Positions 22,719 to 35,087 of a stretch of DNA of 64,000 nt are shown in pieces. The DNA is taken from assembly GCA_020747065.1 (NCBI GenBank), contig JAGMVK010000022.1:558001-622000 (forward strand), read 5' to 3'. The notes under the pieces are model-generated. The model saw only the letters and a program-made list of their open reading frames with translations. It had not been told where the DNA came from and ran no database searches. The position numbers were made by a program, and so were the translations under genes. Source of the DNA: Cadophora sp. MPI-SDFR-AT-0126 (lineage: Eukaryota > Ascomycota > Leotiomycetes > Helotiales > Ploettnerulaceae). The stretch's first letter is position 1. Every line of letters starts with the position of its first letter.

Positions 22719-24154
22719 TCTGAGATGGGGTTCGGTTCGTATATAAAGAGGTAGGAGTTTGATTGCTTCTTGTGACAGGGCAAAAGTGAGGCACAACAGG
22801 TCGTGATCAAGTGGACTAGACGTTAAATATTCTTGGAGAAGGTGATTGCAAAGACAGAAGAGACGACTTTATAAGGACTGCTAGCTCGCCCCCAACCAGA
22901 ACTTACCTGCCAGGGCATTCTTTCCTGCCGAGGCAAATGCTTGGTTTCTTGCTACCAAGACCAGCGCCACTGCTGGAAGCCCTCTGATCCGTACTGCGCC
23001 AATTTGCCTCTCTTGACCGAGCCAGTACCAGTTGACTCACCTTGACTAGAGCTCGGTGAGCACTTTCAACTTCCGGGAAAGGAAAAAAAAGCAGAAGCGA
23101 ACGACAACGCAAACGGCTCTAGGGACCGGCTGCTCGAGCTTTCTCAAGGAATGGTTGCCGCGTAAGTGGCGGAGGCCACGCCCGTGTCTGTGTGCAAAAG
23201 TGCAACGCTGCAACCGGATCGAATAGAGCCATGGGAAACCGTTGGGCAGTGGCTGGTGAGAAGAAGGGAAGCCAGTTCGGGCTGTGTGGACTGTGGCAGA
23301 GCAAGGGCGAGGGCAGGCACAAACAGAGGGCTGACAGTAGGGCTGCTCCAGGCTCTGGTTCGGGCTGACTTGCTCCTTCGTGCCACCCAGCAGGAACTCA
23401 TAAGGGCCGCACACATCCCCCCCTCCACTTGATTTCGAGTTGAAGCGCAAAGAAAGAGACGGCGAGAAACAAGACTGCTTGAGACGTGGAATGTTGGGTG
23501 CCTGGGGAAGAAAGGGCACGATTTAAATGCTGGACCAGCTGAAAGATACTGCTGACTGGTTGTGATGGAAGCCCAATGATGCTGTCAGCGCTAGGCCCAC
23601 AGCTGTAAATAGCACAATGATTGGCTCAGCCTGATCAACAAGGTGCTCTTATTCTCGTGACCGTCGCTATTGACACCAAGACGTCGGTGAGAGAAGTGCT
23701 CGGACGCAATTCCGGTGAGTATTGACGTCGTCGTCGTTGACCTGTTCCCGCTGGCGTGTGAGGATGGGAAAGGCGGGAAAGGAGGGAAAGAAGGTGAAGA
23801 TAAGGTGAAGTCGGGAAGCTCAGTTGGTGCCCAACACCCACGCTAAACTGCTTCGAGAGTTCCACCAGCTCTGCTTCCCCACGTTGGCTAGTGGGCATGG
23901 CATCTTCCCTCATCCTTGTTCGAGCTACGTCTCTAGAACCGCAATCAACTCTATTCACGCAATTGAACCAATTGAGCCTCTTCATAGCCGCCATCACCCA
24001 GGAACAAGGATACTTGTCCTGTCCAATCTATCGTCCCAATTCAACGTGTCCAGAACCCCATCGAAAGGTATCTCGAACAAATTTCCATCCCTCAAATCCT
24101 CCCCTCTTTGTCCACCGCAACTCACAACAAAACAGATCTATCCCTCAATACACA
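22719..24154. other. Divergent intergenic region
   Basis: 1.4 kb between the small protein gene (-) and the FKBP gene (+). Overlapping long open frames on both strands at 23046-23519 look like GC-rich shadows without motifs. The last 250 bp are the pyrimidine-rich FKBP leader. Confidence 0.5.
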
Positions 24155-24827
24155 ATGCGTCTCCTCACACTCGCCGCCTTGGCCACAGTAGCCACCAGCG
24201 TCTTCGCTGCCGAAGTCGAAATCGAAGTCACTCGTGCCGTCGAATGCGACCGAAAAACCAAGCGTGGTGACAAGATCTCTGTACACTACAAGGGCACATT
24301 GCAATCTGATGGCTCCGAGTTCGATGCCAGCTACAAGCGGGGTCAACCGTTGAGCTTCACCGTTGGTCAGGGACAGGTTATCAAGGGGTATGTTGCCAAT
24401 ACAATGGCGCTGGACAAGAACTGACTGAAGTAGCTGGGATGACAACCTCCTGGATATGTGTATCGGCGAGAAGCGTACCCTCACAATTCCACCGGAGTTT
24501 GGCTACGGAAGCAGAAACATGGGTCCTATTCCCGCAGACAGCACACTGAGTACGTCTCCAGCCTTCCCAAATAAACATTGGCAGACTTACTAACAGTGGG
24601 AAATAGTCTTCGAGACCGAACTGATGGGCATTGATGGCGTCAAGGCACCCGAGAGCATCGTGGAGAAGAAGGTCGAGAAGGCCAAGGAGACGGCAGAGAG
24701 TGTCAAGGATCAGGCTACAGAAGGTGTGAAGGAAGCTATCAAGAGCAAGGTGGCTGATGCTGCTGAGGCTGTTAAGGTCGTCGTTGCTGACACTGATGGT
24801 GATGGCCAGGAGCACAACGAGCTATGA
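24155..24827 (+). CDS. FPR2: ER-lumenal FKBP-type peptidyl-prolyl isomerase (FKBP2 class)
   Basis: Three exons, 24155-24387, 24434-24549 and 24607-24827, give 189 aa. Residues 1-18 are a signal peptide (ends VFAA). One FKBP domain follows: [43 protein letters not shown] (split by intron 1), [17 protein letters not shown] and IFETELMGI; the Tyr, Asp, Phe, Val-Ile and Trp positions of the active pocket are kept. The C-terminus carries a ~50-residue Lys/Glu/Ala amphipathic helix that plain FKBP2 lacks, and ends HNEL, a fungal HDEL-type retention signal. It should catalyse prolyl isomerisation during folding of secretory proteins. The yeast counterpart is Fpr2. Confidence 0.95.
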
Positions 24828-27800
24828 ATTTAGTTGTTGAGCAGTATGGCTTATGAGGGAAGGGGTGGATGCTGTGTATGGCATGGTATGGAACGTTGGA
24901 TCGACCACACATCTTGCTGGGCATAGCAGCTTTTGGTTGGGTGAAGATCCGTACATATTGCGCACGTAGATACACGGCAATGAATTGGATTGGCATACTG
25001 GTATTGAAGCTCCAGCCTCATCCCGGCCGTGAACATCGCTATTGGTCAGGATCCGGTTGAGAGACTTGTGGCCTTGAATCATCATTTCGCCAAGCGTCTG
25101 AGCAAGCAAGGCGAAGGGTATGGAGTTCACAAAATCATTAAAATGTAAAGGGAGAATGCACCCCGAGAGATGCTGAGCCAAATTGAGGTCCTTAATCCAC
25201 ATCGATTGACCTCTAATATTGAGTATCTGCGCGTCGATGGTGCCTTGCAAGTGATTGCAGAAGTCGGAAGATACCCCTCGGTGAGGGAGAGGGGCAGTAA
25301 GGGATGCAGGAGCTACATTCACTTGCTGTTTGACGGACGAGTTCGCTTGGATCTCCATTAATCAATAGCCCATTCTCATATGCCTTCCTCTAGCGATCCC
25401 CAGGATAACTTGTCTCTCCTAAACACCAACACTTTTCTATATTCATACACATTATTACTACCTCTTCGGACTTCCGTCTATTGCTGTCCTTCGTGTGAAA
25501 ATGAATAAGCCTAACACTCCCACAAAGCGTGAGTGCCTACCAAAATTATCACGAATAGGGAGACCTGCGTAAACTACCTCGCTATGAGCAACATCATATC
25601 ATCCAGATAAGCAATGCTGGCTCTTTGCAATAGGATGAAAGGTGGGGATTACTTACATGATGCTAGAGCCAGAGGATTGGAGGATGAGTACTGGAGATAA
25701 CTTGGACTAAGGTATGCTGGATGTTACAATTCAAGTGAAAATGGGTATGAAAGGGAAGATAATAGATTACATTTATTAGCAGTAGAACTGTGCTTGTTGA
25801 CAAGATACCTGTTCCAGTCTACTGAATATCGGCAGGACGTGAGGGATGATGATGCACTTCTCCCCTCCATAGTCAATCAGCAGCAAACTACTATACTGGA
25901 GCAGCAGCTGTGTGGAAGACTAAAAGTCTGTTCAGGATTGTTCCAGTTCAGATTATAGAACAGATAAAGCGCCTCGGTAAGTTTTATACGCTCATTGCCC
26001 GGGGTCGAAGGGAGGTGTCGCTATCAGATGACCTGTCGCTACGACACAAACAGCAGGGGCGACTTCATCAACTTCTATTTCTACTAGCGATGACTCGGTT
26101 TTCGCGAGGTTGACGTCCGGCCTTCTTTTCTCGTGGTGTCTACCACACTACTCCCGCAGATAACGACATTCATCGAGGCTCAATGCAACGATGACGGGCA
26201 GTTTTAATTTTGATCAAATGGAGATTTGAGTTTGAAAGCTGCCCTCCGTGGATGACAAGTAATCGCATGACACCCAAACCCTACTTCGAGCAAACGAAAC
26301 GCTGGGACGTCCACCCAGGGGCCCCACGATGCTGGGAACACTCATTGACAGACCTTGCTACACTTACATGAGACAATGAGATAAAGGTAGGCATAGTTTC
26401 TTTCGAGCATTGATCTCATATGGTGCTGACTTATTCAAGGTCAAGTTCTTGGCTTGGCGAACCCAACCAGGGAGCAGGTCCTAGCCCATCCCCGAAAAGG
26501 CGAGAAAAATGACTACCTGTGTCGACCCCAGACGACGAGATTCAATCTCATTGCTGAAATCGGACATTGGATGACGGCATTGAAGTTCAACTTATCCAAT
26601 GGACTCGCCTCCACTTAGCGGCATGTCCACGGCATGAGTGGCAGATCGTGGCTTCTGGTCAACTCTAAAGGCAGAGTTCGCATTCCCCGTTTGAGTGATA
26701 TCGACTGCTTGGACTTCAACCTCCTCCTGCCTATCACCAGACTTGGTCAAGGTGCCTCAACCCTAGCCTCGCTCTTCGAGTTTCGCCTGGCGCGTCCCAT
26801 GAGGCAACATCCGAAGTTCTGGGGCCGCTTACCAGACTCTCCATTGACTTGAAGTTTGAGTCTGGATTACCTAAGTTCTGTACGGAATTGGTCGGCGCTT
26901 GCTTGGAAGGTCTCTGCAGAGAAAATAACACAGCGATTGGCCCTTTCAGCTCCCTGCTCGGCTTGGATAAACTTGAGGAAAGCAGCATTATACCTCGATC
27001 GATATGGCAGCGCACTCCAGAAACTGATTCCCAGTCTTCCAGACAAGTTTCTAAACCGGAAGGATCGAGATACCGTGCCTATATATTGATGCAGGTCTTG
27101 ATACAGGTCTTGATGTTCATAACCATTAGTAACTCTTGATCCTGACGAAAAGAAACTTCAGATGCTTCGGCGAACCTTAACACGAGCTATTCTCGACACC
27201 ATACATCGAACGTAGAGTTCTAGGACCGGTGCAAGAGCTTATAGTTCTCGCAAAAGGAAAGAAGCCGGCGACATTCAAATCCAGAAACTGGACTTCAATT
27301 CCTTGAGACAGCCTCCAGTTGGCACTTCCTCGTTGTGAACCACTTGCGACCTTCAGGATGTCCATTGCGAATTTCACCTGCCAAATCTAACTGTGTATCT
27401 GATCTGCGAACTCCTGTGAGCATTTCCTCTTCGGGCATCACTTCGATCAAAATCTTTCACATGGTCTTGTTTATCCAAAGCTTGCTAGAGCAGACTTTCC
27501 AAGTTTCCTGAAACTCTGCCATATCATTGGAATCGAGTATAGCCATTCTGTGTGGAGGACCACAGTGATCTTGCAAACTTATTCTAGATCATTTGATGTC
27601 GTGATCTGGTTGGTATGGACAGCTGCTAGGAAATCAGTTGGCATCTCCATCTTTTGTCCATGGCACTGCTAATCGACCAATTGTTGTAGAATCGCTCTTG
27701 CAAAAAATGCGACGTACCTATCAGCATGTACTCAAGTCTAGAAATGCACCAAGCACGACATAGCCATACAAAGTAGTCAAGTTCTAAGATAAACTCAAAG

Positions 27801-28025
27801 CTCCCCAAAAGTTGCAAGAAGCTTTCTCAGCTTTGGCCAATCCTTTCACGACCTTAGAAGGCCTAGTCTACCGGCGAAGGTATGCCTGACACGCTCGTTT
27901 GTTGACAATGTGTGGGGCCAGAAGCGGCCGCTCGAGGCTATACCACGATAATTTTCCGCCCACATTCTGAACGTTCTCGAAAAATATCACAACCTCGAGA
28001 GTCTTTGCTCAATCACCACAGCACG
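24828..28025. other. 3.2-kb gene desert
   Basis: Only short unsupported frames on both strands. Around 27140-27200 a fragment reads PDEKKLQMLRRTLTRAILDT and may be relic coding sequence, but I cannot assign it. No LTR, TIR or transposase recognised. Confidence 0.5.
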
Positions 28026-29871
28026 ATGGCGTCTAACACAGGCACGCCTGGTACGGGCCGCAAGATCCCTCAAGAAGTCTACAATGCCATTGTTCGCCTC
28101 TGCGATGGAGATTGGAAAACCCTCAGATTGGTCGATAAAGGCTTCGAAGCTGACGCGACGAAGCTTCTCTTCAAGGCGCTAATTGTTTGCTTACAGGAAC
28201 GGGGCATGAGAAGGTAGGCAGCTACATCAAGATATAATTATATCCCCGCGAATATCTGCTACTTTTATAGACTTGCTGATGTTTCCCAGAATCAGTATTT
28301 GGCACAACACGTTCAGGTGCTCAAGATGGGAGAGGAAAAGATCAGACTCCTCCACCAGGCCCCATTCGCCTTCATCTACGGCTTGCAGCGAATGTATCTT
28401 GGCTATCCCGAGAAACACTTTCCCCATATCCTTGACACAGAGATTTGTTACTAACAATATAAATCTGTCATCGAAAACAACAGCTTCTTCGCAACGACAT
28501 ATCCAGAAGATCTGAATGCAAAAATCAGTCTGCACAATGCTTTCGAACTGTACAAGAAGGAAGGCGACCTCATATTCACCGAGGCAAAGTTTCTGGCGAG
28601 GGACCAAGGTCTTATATGCTTGAAGACAGCATTGTCTCAACTCTGTAACCTTACCTTGATCCGCATTTCTGATCCCGATCCAAATATCGACACCTCAAGA
28701 CCATGGGGCGCCGTTTCCACGACAGTATTACATCCGACGTGGGACTTTCATAGCTACTGTTACGACCCTGTCGATGATCGCCGCTTGAGATTGTTTCTGA
28801 AGGTAGCGGCTCTCGTCAAGGGGCTAAACGTAAAAGAACTTATCGTCGAGGAGGAACTTAATGTTTCCTTGCAAGAAGTTGGCCTGGTAAGTTTCAGATT
28901 TCATATGTCTTCTACTCAAGGCAATGTTTCAGTAGAAGATGTGTAGGATTCATCGGAGATCGAGCACATGAGAGACTGACTTGACTCCGTAGAACACCGT
29001 TGAAAATGAGCATCTCCTTGCTACCAGGCCATCACTAGTTCACATCACCTACCTTGATATCCCGGTCGGAAAAGTTGGTCCAAGGAGAGTTGAATTTGGA
29101 GCCGCAAGCTTTGATCTAGATGGACGGCCTTACAAACTTGCCAACATGTTGCGAGGAATGCCATTGCTGCAAGATCTTATTCTCCGTAACAGCGGCTATA
29201 AGAACTTCAGAGTGAAAATCTGGCCAGCCTTAGCAGCAATAGAACCTGGACACCTCAAGTCAATATCCCTGGAATGTTGTATCCTTACGCCAAGCGCGCT
29301 GCGCAAATTCTTCTCTGGCCGCGCCAAGACTCTGCGTTGAATGAGTTTGGATAGAACGTTCATGCATGGCGGTGAATTCGCATGGATGTTCGCTGAAATG
29401 CGGAAGAAACTCAATCTTCAAAGTCTGACTTTGAAGTCCTTCCTTGCTGAGCTCGAATCCACACACAATTTCTACTGGGATAGGCCTGACGACGACATTG
29501 ATGCACGAAGAGATGCTCCCCGAAAGGCGATTTCCGATTTCGTTACTCGTCATACCAACGTCTTGCCCTATGATCTCTTTGACGAACAGGGCCCATTCGG
29601 CACTGGGCAATTGCCAGGAGTTGTTGAGGTTGTGGGCAGAGCAGACTGGGATTATTATGGCGACTTAACCGAAGAAGTAATTAAATCGCAATGGTGGGTT
29701 GAAACATATCCAGATAGTCGGGTCGATTCCTTCACCCACTCTGAGGAATTCAACAACGGCCTTATAGCTCTCAAAGCATCGGAGCACAGCCCCACGGATA
29801 TGCAACTTTGTGAGAGATACATCAAAGTCGCTAGCCACGGTTCGATTACTGGAGAGGAGGAACTCGACTAG
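28026..29871 (+). pseudogene. F-box-like protein, interrupted by two stops
   Basis: Exons 28026-28213, 28271-28886 and 28993-29871 join in phase to 561 codons. The N-terminus resembles an F-box-like helix pair: IPQEVYNAIVRLC, then WKTLRLVDKGFEADATKLLF. The rest is typical of the fungal family with leucine-rich segments such as GMPLLQDLILRNSG and HLKSISLECC. The frame has TAA at 28452-28454 and TGA at 29338-29340. Both flanks stay coherent, with about 177 codons still open after the second stop. Neither stop is removable with canonical splice sites I can see. CAA to TAA and TGG or CGA to TGA would account for them. Intact relatives may act as substrate adaptors of SCF ubiquitin ligases; this copy is probably dead or truncated. 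Confidence 0.72.
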
Positions 29872-30341
29872 GCAAGATCGCGGCATTTTCCTCGATTGCA
29901 CGGAGGGTATTCTCATGATGAAAAACAAGAGATGAGACTTGAATAGTGGATGCTCTGAGTTCATTGGTGATATATCTCAGAGGTTAGGGCGGGCTGTCGG
30001 ATCTGGATTACGCATGCTCTGCAAGTCCCGACAAAGTCTCACAACATTGGAACCTGGCTATTCGAGACTTTGTTTGCAGGATATGAGAAGTCCTTTCAAA
30101 GACATCCTGTAAGGTACGAGATATGCACCCAATGTTTATTTTGCATTTCAGTACTCTGTGATTCCGCATCTTCATCTTTTTGATTCTATTCCTACTCACA
30201 TTGTTCTTGTCTTCCACTGGGTCATATCGAGAGTTCTATGTCTTGAGAGCAATTGCTTACTCTCATATACCGTTTCCTTGCCACTAATCCTGCATTCGCA
30301 TCCGATACCTCATACCCCACTCCCAAATCTCCTGTGGTACT
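29872..30341. other. Convergent intergenic region
   Basis: Lies between the F-box-like pseudogene and Cys/His-rich protein A. No gene supported. Confidence 0.5.
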
Positions 30342-31747
30342 TCAGATCCATCCCCCAACTTCTCCCTCTCCATTGTTTTCTGCATTAAGATCGACAGGTA
30401 ACCCCTTATCGTCAACCAAATTCTCAAGCATTAGAAGCAGATCTCGTTCGGCGTTGTTTGTACCCCCCTCTCTCTGATTATTTCCATAAAACTGCCGTCC
30501 TAAATCGGTGAATTGTTCACAACGGTCACATTTACCGTGGTGGCAAGGCCAGAACTCTCTCTTCTTCGATCCGGTCCGACGGCATTTTCCACATTTAGGA
30601 TGCGCGTCGAAGGACCATTTTCTGCACTGTGTGAAGTGGAATGTCAGTATTTGTTGACAAATTTGGTGGTGGATGGCGAGGAAGTGGCAGTATGGGGAGG
30701 GAAGAGGGAGGAATGGCAAGGAGTTGTGCTCACCAAGCAGCATATCCACACACCATTATTCTTACCTCTGGTGGCTATCTTCTTTCCTGCTGAGTTCTTT
30801 GGGGCAAGCTTAGCGCTCCAGGTTGAGATGAATCCAGCAGTGGATCCTGATGGAGAGTGTGCTGACGAACAAGCCTCGTTCGGCTTGATGGTGGAGGAAG
30901 ACCCGGTTGAGGTTATTGAAGATGACGAGGACTGGATGGTTGTGTCTGGTGAGGAGGCAGATCTTGGCTTGATCGTTGAGGTGCTGGAGGATGTGATGTT
31001 TGAGAGGAACGAGGATAGAGAGGAGCGCTTTACGGACATACTGATGGTCGACAGGTTGAGGTCCTCAAGAGACTGTTGGATGTCTTGGATTTGCTCTGGG
31101 TCTTCTGCTTGATCTTGCTCTCCGGTCGTGACTTGGGTAAGTGACTCTTCTGACTCTTGTCCTTGCTCTTGGTTGACTTGGGTAAGTGACTCTTCTGACT
31201 CTTGTCCTTGCTCTTGGTTGACTTGGGTCAGTGGCTCTTCTGACTCCTCTCCTTGACTCGATTCCCGATCTTCCAACTTTTTCTCCCTCGCTGACTCCTT
31301 GCCCTCCTTCACCAACCCAAATCTCTTCTTCGTCGATCCAGCAATCTCAGCTATGAAACCCGAAACGCTCTTCGGAATCTGCAGCTGAAGCTGTGGCAGA
31401 GTCTTGCTCTTGACAAACAGCTTTGGTATGAGAAGACGCAGAGAATCATCAGAGTCGGAATCTGAAGACCAGCGACTGATTTCTTCTTTTGGGTTGGGTT
31501 CTGGAGCGAGGAGAGGCTGGGTATCATCTATCTCGGTGAAGATCGAGGGAACAGGGTCGTTGGAGGGGGAGGTTGACTGTGATTGTGCTGATTGGAAGCT
31601 CGGTGCGGTGCTGTTGCTTTGGTAGTGACTGGGTGGCTGTGGTGCGATGCTGAATCTGTGATTTGCACTGCGATGGAGGTCATGACTGGATGTGTGTGGT
31701 AGGTGCAGCGACTGCGACCGCGAGAGGGTTTGCTGTGGTGGAATCAT
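30342..31747 (-). CDS. Cys/His-rich (zinc-ribbon-like) protein A with long disordered N-terminus
   Basis: Exons 31747-30734 and 30626-30342 give 432 aa. The first ~330 residues are Ser/Thr/Gln/Glu-rich and look disordered, including a 15-residue unit (core EESLTQVNQEQ) repeated about three times. The folded part spans the intron: GVWICC, then CRKW, HPKCGKCRRTGS and FWPCHHGKCDRCEQF, eight Cys plus three His in a pattern suited to two zinc sites. Its arrangement W-[IV]-C-C-x / C-x(2)-W-x(4)-H-P ... W-x(1-2)-C-x-H-x-K-C-x(2)-C and the phase-0 intron just after the W-x-C-C-x run are shared with gene B 1.07 kb upstream (32819-33219), so the two are paralogues. The frame is open for 28 codons upstream of ATG 31747 but has no earlier ATG. 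No signal peptide; function unknown. Confidence 0.8.
31127..31260. repeat. 45-bp coding tandem repeat, about three units
   Basis: Three near-identical 45-bp units, starting with GACTTGGGTAAGTGACTC in the + orientation, encode the Glu/Gln/Ser-rich 15-mer in protein A. The unit length keeps the frame, so copy number can vary without breaking the gene. Confidence 0.9.
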
Positions 31748-32818
31748 ATCGATGGTGGTGGTAGTGAGTTGTGAGTTGTGTTGGGTGCTGGTTGAGATGT
31801 TGACACAGCCGAGTGCGAAGTTCGATATCACGAGATTAGGTCAAAGCGACGGTGAGGTCGAGGCTAAGGTTGAGTTGGATGGACTGAACTGCTTCGGTCC
31901 ACTGGAATATGATGCATAGGCGACGCGAACTGACATTTACATGTCACAGGTTGAATTGGCGACATTGGAAGGGTGATTTTAATCAATCCGAACTCCAACT
32001 TCTTCGCGTACATGACGATTTTGTTTCGCGGCTCGTTTGTTTACTTCTTGGCGCGATGAATTTTTGCAGCAAGATACGACGGTAGGGTACGGAAAGACAG
32101 ATTCTTATATTGAAACATTGGAATAGATAGTGACTATCTCACGGATGGCAATTGAGATGTGCAGGACAACTGGATTCCAGGGCGCCCTTGTTTACTTGCT
32201 TGTTTGCTCGCTCGCTAGATTCTCGAATATCACCGTATGGTATCAGAGGCCAGTCTGCACATCCAGAAATAAGTCATCAGAGTCTGGATAGAGATGAGGG
32301 AAAGAAGTTTCCCAGACTGCCTCAAGGGGTCCCTGAGTTCCAAGGTCGCTTATATCCACCCACCTGGCTTGTAGCAGCTCTCGAGCTACGCACACGAGGA
32401 CAAAGCTGGCGCAATTGGGAACTAAAATTGGTTTCCGGGGAAAATTTCGATTCATGTCATTGTATTATTTCCTACGAGAATGGACTCGACCTTGCCACAC
32501 TCCCTCAGAAGTAAAGTCCCAGACAGCACCCATAAATAAGAGCAAACACTGGAGAACATTCGCGAGCCAGCCGCCCAGCCGTTACAAATTTTTGCTTCTA
32601 ACACCTAGTTTCTTTTTCGCCGTAACCCTTATGTTACATAACACCATCCAGATCATAGTCTCAGTGCCAGCCTAAGTCTCGTGCTCATCGACCAGCAATG
32701 CCATACTTTTCACGAGCCCAGTAAGGCCAAACTCCATTCCCTACCATATCCATCTCGCCCGCGAGGACCTAGAAGCGAGAAGTCTTATGACCTCGACGTC
32801 CAGCCCAGAACCAGTACT
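31748..32818. other. Region between the two Cys/His-rich genes
   Basis: No supported coding region; it should hold the promoter of gene A and the 3' end of gene B. Frames at 32152-32514 and 32243-32455 have no motif. Confidence 0.5.
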
Positions 32819-33219
32819 TCAATAAGGAAATCTCTCCTTCCATCTAGCCTCCGTGATCCGAACACAGTTCTCACATTTCTCGTGCGTACAGGCGTCCCAG
32901 TTGTAATCGATCAGAGTGTATCCGGACAGGAGACGACGACAGGTGTAGGCTGGGTGGTTGGTCCATTGGTTGCACTGTTTGGTCGTTAAAAGGTAAACTG
33001 AGATAGGAACTGGGTATGGACAGAGTAGGGAGGAGGTGTGAGGCAAAGAAGGGAGTTACTTACGGCACAACAGACCCAATTGGTATGGTGGACGGACTCA
33101 GAGCCAGAGACTGAGGCGTCTGAGGCGGTGCTTGTGGTGCTGGCTGTAGAGGCGGATGATGACTTTCTTTCATCTCTACGACGGGATGCTGGGCCGCTTG
33201 AGGAGCTTGGGGACGACAT
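32819..33219 (-). CDS. Cys/His-rich (zinc-ribbon-like) protein B, short paralogue
   Basis: Exons 33219-33064 and 32974-32819, both 156 nt, give 103 aa. A 45-residue Ser-rich leader is followed by NWVCCA at the exon end, then CNQW, NHPAYTC, YNWDACTHEKCENCVRI and a short basic tail. The Cys/His order (CC, C, H, C, C, H, C, C) and the exact intron position match protein A, whose N-terminus is seven times longer. The pattern suggests a small zinc-binding domain. No known named family comes to mind. It lies on the same strand as A, so a tandem duplication is the simplest origin. Confidence 0.8.
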
Positions 33220-34278
33220 TTTGACGGATTGGTCGATTGATCAAAGAGAAAACAAAAGCTTGGGTAGGTGTAAATGTCGAGTCTATCGCCATTCGACTTG
33301 GGTAAGGACAGTGATGTGTTTGTAACGGAGGCTAGCGTCAAGACATGGACACTTGGATGGGTACTACCGTTGATGTACACTCCCTCTGGTGTTGCAGTTC
33401 TTGAAGTCGATATGTCTAGACGTTGTTTCTGCCGTGCAAAACAAAGAGGTAGTATTGAACTCGAAGTGGGTCACACTAGCTTCGGTTCGCGAGCTCGAGA
33501 AAGTTCACACCGTTTTTGTTCTCGAGCAAATAATGACGCCATGTTTGGACTCGCTTGTGGAATTATCGTACGACATAAGGATGATCTAGTCTCCGGGCTG
33601 GGCGTCTTCCGTTATTTGTTTGGTAAAGTGAGATGCTCGGCTCAGGTAGGTGTTGCCGTTTCGGGTGGTTTGTCGGGGAGAATCGGATGTAAACAAATGG
33701 CTATGAGTGATTGTTCAGCCCTGTATGGTTCGTGAGTAGAACAACATCTGAGTCAAAGGACAATTCAAATATTCATAAACTGTGAGTGTGATTGAAACTA
33801 CCTCATTCCTATTCGTTGTTGATACATTGGTAAGGAACTGGCCTTCGATAAGGCATTCACATCAAGTATCATTGAGCGTATCAACAAATCCTGGATTCTT
33901 GAGATAATTATATCGCATAACAGTCCCAGGTATATAGATCGCTGTTAGAAACAGTGAATCTGACATTCCTCGAAGAATAAATGTACAGTTTCAGAGACAG
34001 CAGATGAATCTAGGTCAATTTGCTCTTCTAACCCTGTATATCATATTCATTGGATGAGACTGGCTTTAAAATCGGCAACATTGAATTGCTTACTTTCTGC
34101 AACTTGCTCTAGCGCGATTCAAAAGTTACGAGTCCTCAACTAATGGCCATATAAGCTCTCAGTTTTCCTGCAACGAGTCTTCGAAAATAAACCACCTCTT
34201 TCACACTCAGAAACTTCGAATCCAATCCTCTACATACAACACCCCTCCAATTAAAACCAAGATTCTCAACACTTAAAA
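33220..34278. other. Divergent intergenic region
   Basis: Between Cys/His-rich protein B (-) and the secreted protein (+). The frame at 33274-33735 has no partner or motif. No repeat recognised. Confidence 0.5.
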
Positions 34279-35087
34279 ATGCAGGTCATCATTTCAACCA
34301 TCCTGAGCATGCTGCTCTTCCTCATCTCGGCCCCCCTGGTCCTCACAACAGACGTTGAAGTCACTGGCATCCCAAACACCATTAATGGCCTTCCTGTTGG
34401 CACAATTGGATTCGTTGGTACATTTGAAGGTCTCGAGGGAGTCACCATCACTGCAAACGGTACCCTCAACGAGATCTTCGCTCAAGCTCAGCGCGATCAC
34501 CCCGAGTGGAAGCCAAACTTCACCCATCCTGGTCATCGTGGCCCTCCTGTCGACCGCACACTCATCTCCAGAGCTGAGAACGTCGGTCTAGAGCAAGAGC
34601 ATAAGGTATGCCACACGAGTGATCTCTGCTTCAAGTTCAATTGCTGACAGCTCACAGGAACAAATTTACTGCTGGCCACTTGCAGGTCGCCCCGATTTGC
34701 AACGTGCTGATAGCTACTGGGTTGATCGCCTTATCGAGTTAATGGTCGCCGTCAAGGCTGAGGTCTATGTTCCACGCCGCACCTGTAATCGATTCGTCTG
34801 TCTTGGAGACGCGACTGCTTATCTCTGCAACGAGGTACGTACTTCTTGACCTTCGTCATTGGACGGACGGAAACAACTATCCGTATACGGGACACCGATA
34901 CTAATTGAAACGAACATAGAACGATCGAGAGGTACACTTCAATTCCTGGCTTCTCGCCACCTACGTTGGTGATATCAGATATACCTGCTTGACTGGATGG
35001 AATGGGAAGACTGGATTGGTGTGCGGCTTGGAGACTGACACAGATCGTTGGTATGTTCATGTCAACAAGCAGATCCCGAACTGCTAG
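34279..35087 (+). CDS. Secreted Cys-rich protein of a fungal extracellular family
   Basis: Exons 34279-34605, 34658-34834 and 34920-35087 give 223 aa. A signal peptide (ends near VLTTDV) precedes an ~85-residue pro-like region ending ISRAENVG. The mature part has seven Cys: IYCWP, RRTCNRFVCLG, AYLCNEND (over intron 2), RYTCL, LVCG and the last residues PNC. The spacing CWP ... C-x-R/F-[VS]-C ... W/Y-x-C-N-D/E-N-D ... C ... C is one I associate with small secreted proteins widespread in plant-associated ascomycetes, of unresolved function. Disulfide-stabilised and extracellular is the safe inference; an effector role is only a possibility. Confidence 0.82.

Noticed and set aside
23046..23519. 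Overlapping open frames on both strands upstream of the FKBP gene
   Set aside because: Low-complexity GC-rich leader sequence without motifs; frames on opposite strands overlap each other.
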